Below, piece after piece: positions 63,299 to 64,000 of a DNA stretch of 64,000 bases. Origin of the DNA: Nesterenkonia muleiensis (GTDB lineage: Bacteria; Actinomycetota; Actinomycetes; Actinomycetales; Micrococcaceae); contig NZ_QWLD01000003.1 in the NCBI RefSeq assembly GCF_003600155.1, forward strand, positions 62,001 to 126,000, written 5' to 3'. Positions within the stretch are counted from its first letter, which is position 1. The number at the start of each line of letters is the position of its first letter. Both the position numbers and the translations under genes were made by a program. A model generated the notes under the pieces. The model did not search any database. It saw nothing but the letters and a program-made list of their open reading frames with translations, and was not told where the DNA came from.

Positions 63299-64000
63299 TC
63301 AGCAGTTGGGGTTTTCACGGAACTCACGCGTTCCACCTGGGTGGTCAGGAGGCGCAAGATAGGAGGATTCCTCTAGCCGTTCTTCACTCGAACCGGTATC
63401 CCGGCCGTAGCCACCACCAACCCCGAGAATCTTGGCACGGAATCCCCAGCCGCCGTCTTCAGAAACGCCGGAGAACACATCGTGAGTAGTAACTCCGCGA
63501 TCATATATCAGCTGCTCAAGAGCACTCAATGAGGTTCCGTCCCGTTCTGGCCGCTCGGTCACCCCTTGGGCGTTGGGGGCCATCCCCGCTAGCTGACCAT
63601 CGATTGGATCCGTCATCCAATCCATGACGAGTTGGCGGTCAGCATCAGTCTCGATATCAATCGATGTGGAGTACACCTCGCTGGTGTAATCACCGCTAGT
63701 ACCATTGACCGTTCCCACGGTGAACTCAAGACCGATGACCTCTCCGTCGCTGTTCTCCACCACAGTGAAGGACTCTTCGATCTCATACTGGGGATCGAAG
63801 TCCCACTCGTAAACCCCACCACCAGCTTGGGCACCGAAATTGGACGTGAAGGTGTAAGCCCTCGTCGTGTCTGCAGGGTCGTCACCATGGTGGGTAGCCA
63901 TATGGTACGTGCCGCCGAGAGAGGCACTGCCGCTTATCGACGGCAACCAATCATGACTGAACGAACCTGAGTTATTGACGTTGCCGTCTTCATCCTCATT
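63299..64000 (-). CDS. Secreted-type hypothetical protein (N-terminus beyond window)
   Basis: At least 233 codons, open to the right edge, so the start is missing. Beta-rich, low in Lys and high in Asp, Ser, Thr and Gly, as in cell-surface proteins. NEDEDGNVNNSG at the edge resembles a calcium-loop sequence. It has VYEWDFDPQYEIEESFTVVE and ETDADRQLVMDWMTDPIDGQ; the final Cys is in RENPNC. No family recognised. It is followed by the lipoprotein gene in the same direction. Confidence 0.7.
   Translation of the reverse strand, partial: NEDEDGNVNNSGSFSHDWLPSISGSASLGGTYHMATHHGDDPADTTRAYTFTSNFGAQAGGGVYEWDFDPQYEIEESFTVVENSDGEVIGLEFTVGTVNGTSGDYTSEVYSTSIDIETDADRQLVMDWMTDPIDGQLAGMAPNAQGVTERPERDGTSLSALEQLIYDRGVTTHDVFSGVSEDGGWGFRAKILGVGGGYGRDTGSSEERLEESSYLAPPDHPGGTREFRENPNC

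Noticed and set aside
1-64000. CRISPR array or an intact prophage.
   Set aside because: No regularly spaced repeats and no capsid, portal, terminase, integrase or Cas-like protein were seen.

Overview
The window reads as a chromosome segment of a high-GC actinobacterium. Long GC-rich coding runs, many GTG starts, 4-bp ATGA-type overlaps and the ispH-xseA-xseB block support this. A halotolerant Micrococcaceae-type organism (Nesterenkonia or Arthrobacter relatives) is my best guess, from gene content only. No rRNA or intact tRNA gene was seen.

Layout. 0-10.3 kb is ordinary metabolism: a DinB-like fragment, YjdM/PhnA, a small P-loop kinase, an old-yellow-enzyme/TetR/DJ-1 group around a clear operator, HAD and GNAT enzymes, a TauE exporter, a gluconate unit (permease, kinase, divergent GntR regulator) and a small acyltransferase. 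10.4-22.1 kb is an accessory zone beside the 3' end of ychF. It holds five acetyltransferases, two methyltransferases, a dienelactone-hydrolase-like protein, an AbiE-like pair, ParDE, HipBA, a VOC/bleomycin-resistance-like protein and a ComB-like gene cut by an in-frame TGA. Two extra copies of the last codons of ychF lie inside it at about 13.69 and 18.79 kb, in the same orientation as ychF. They look like attachment-site scars of serial insertions.

23.5-34.1 kb is a compatible-solute block: a BetT-like choline transporter, betaine-aldehyde dehydrogenase, choline dehydrogenase, two DUF202 membrane proteins, a choline-sulfatase-like sulfatase and its divergent formylglycine-generating enzyme. 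A second BCCT transporter follows, frameshifted at a 5-bp tandem repeat. Together they would import choline or choline-O-sulfate and make glycine betaine. 34.4-38.1 kb is an ABC exporter with a two-component system. 38.2-41.3 kb holds a hypothetical protein, a histidine phosphatase, a NUDIX hydrolase and an esterase.

41.3-48.3 kb is a second accessory zone, starting beside a degenerate tRNA 3'-end-like sequence: HepT with an HTH-MNT fusion, a single-chain DUF262 (GmrSD-type) protein of lower GC, a small orphan, DUF2975-XRE, a geranylgeranyl-reductase-like flavoprotein and a DUF222-HNH gene split by a TGA. 48.5-64 kb is mostly core: PPK2, RmuC, a DASS symporter, MFS, TauE, a CDP-alcohol phosphotransferase and flippase-like pair, an EEP-family hydrolase, ispH, xseAB, two paralogous membrane proteins, a lipoprotein and a protein running off the right edge.
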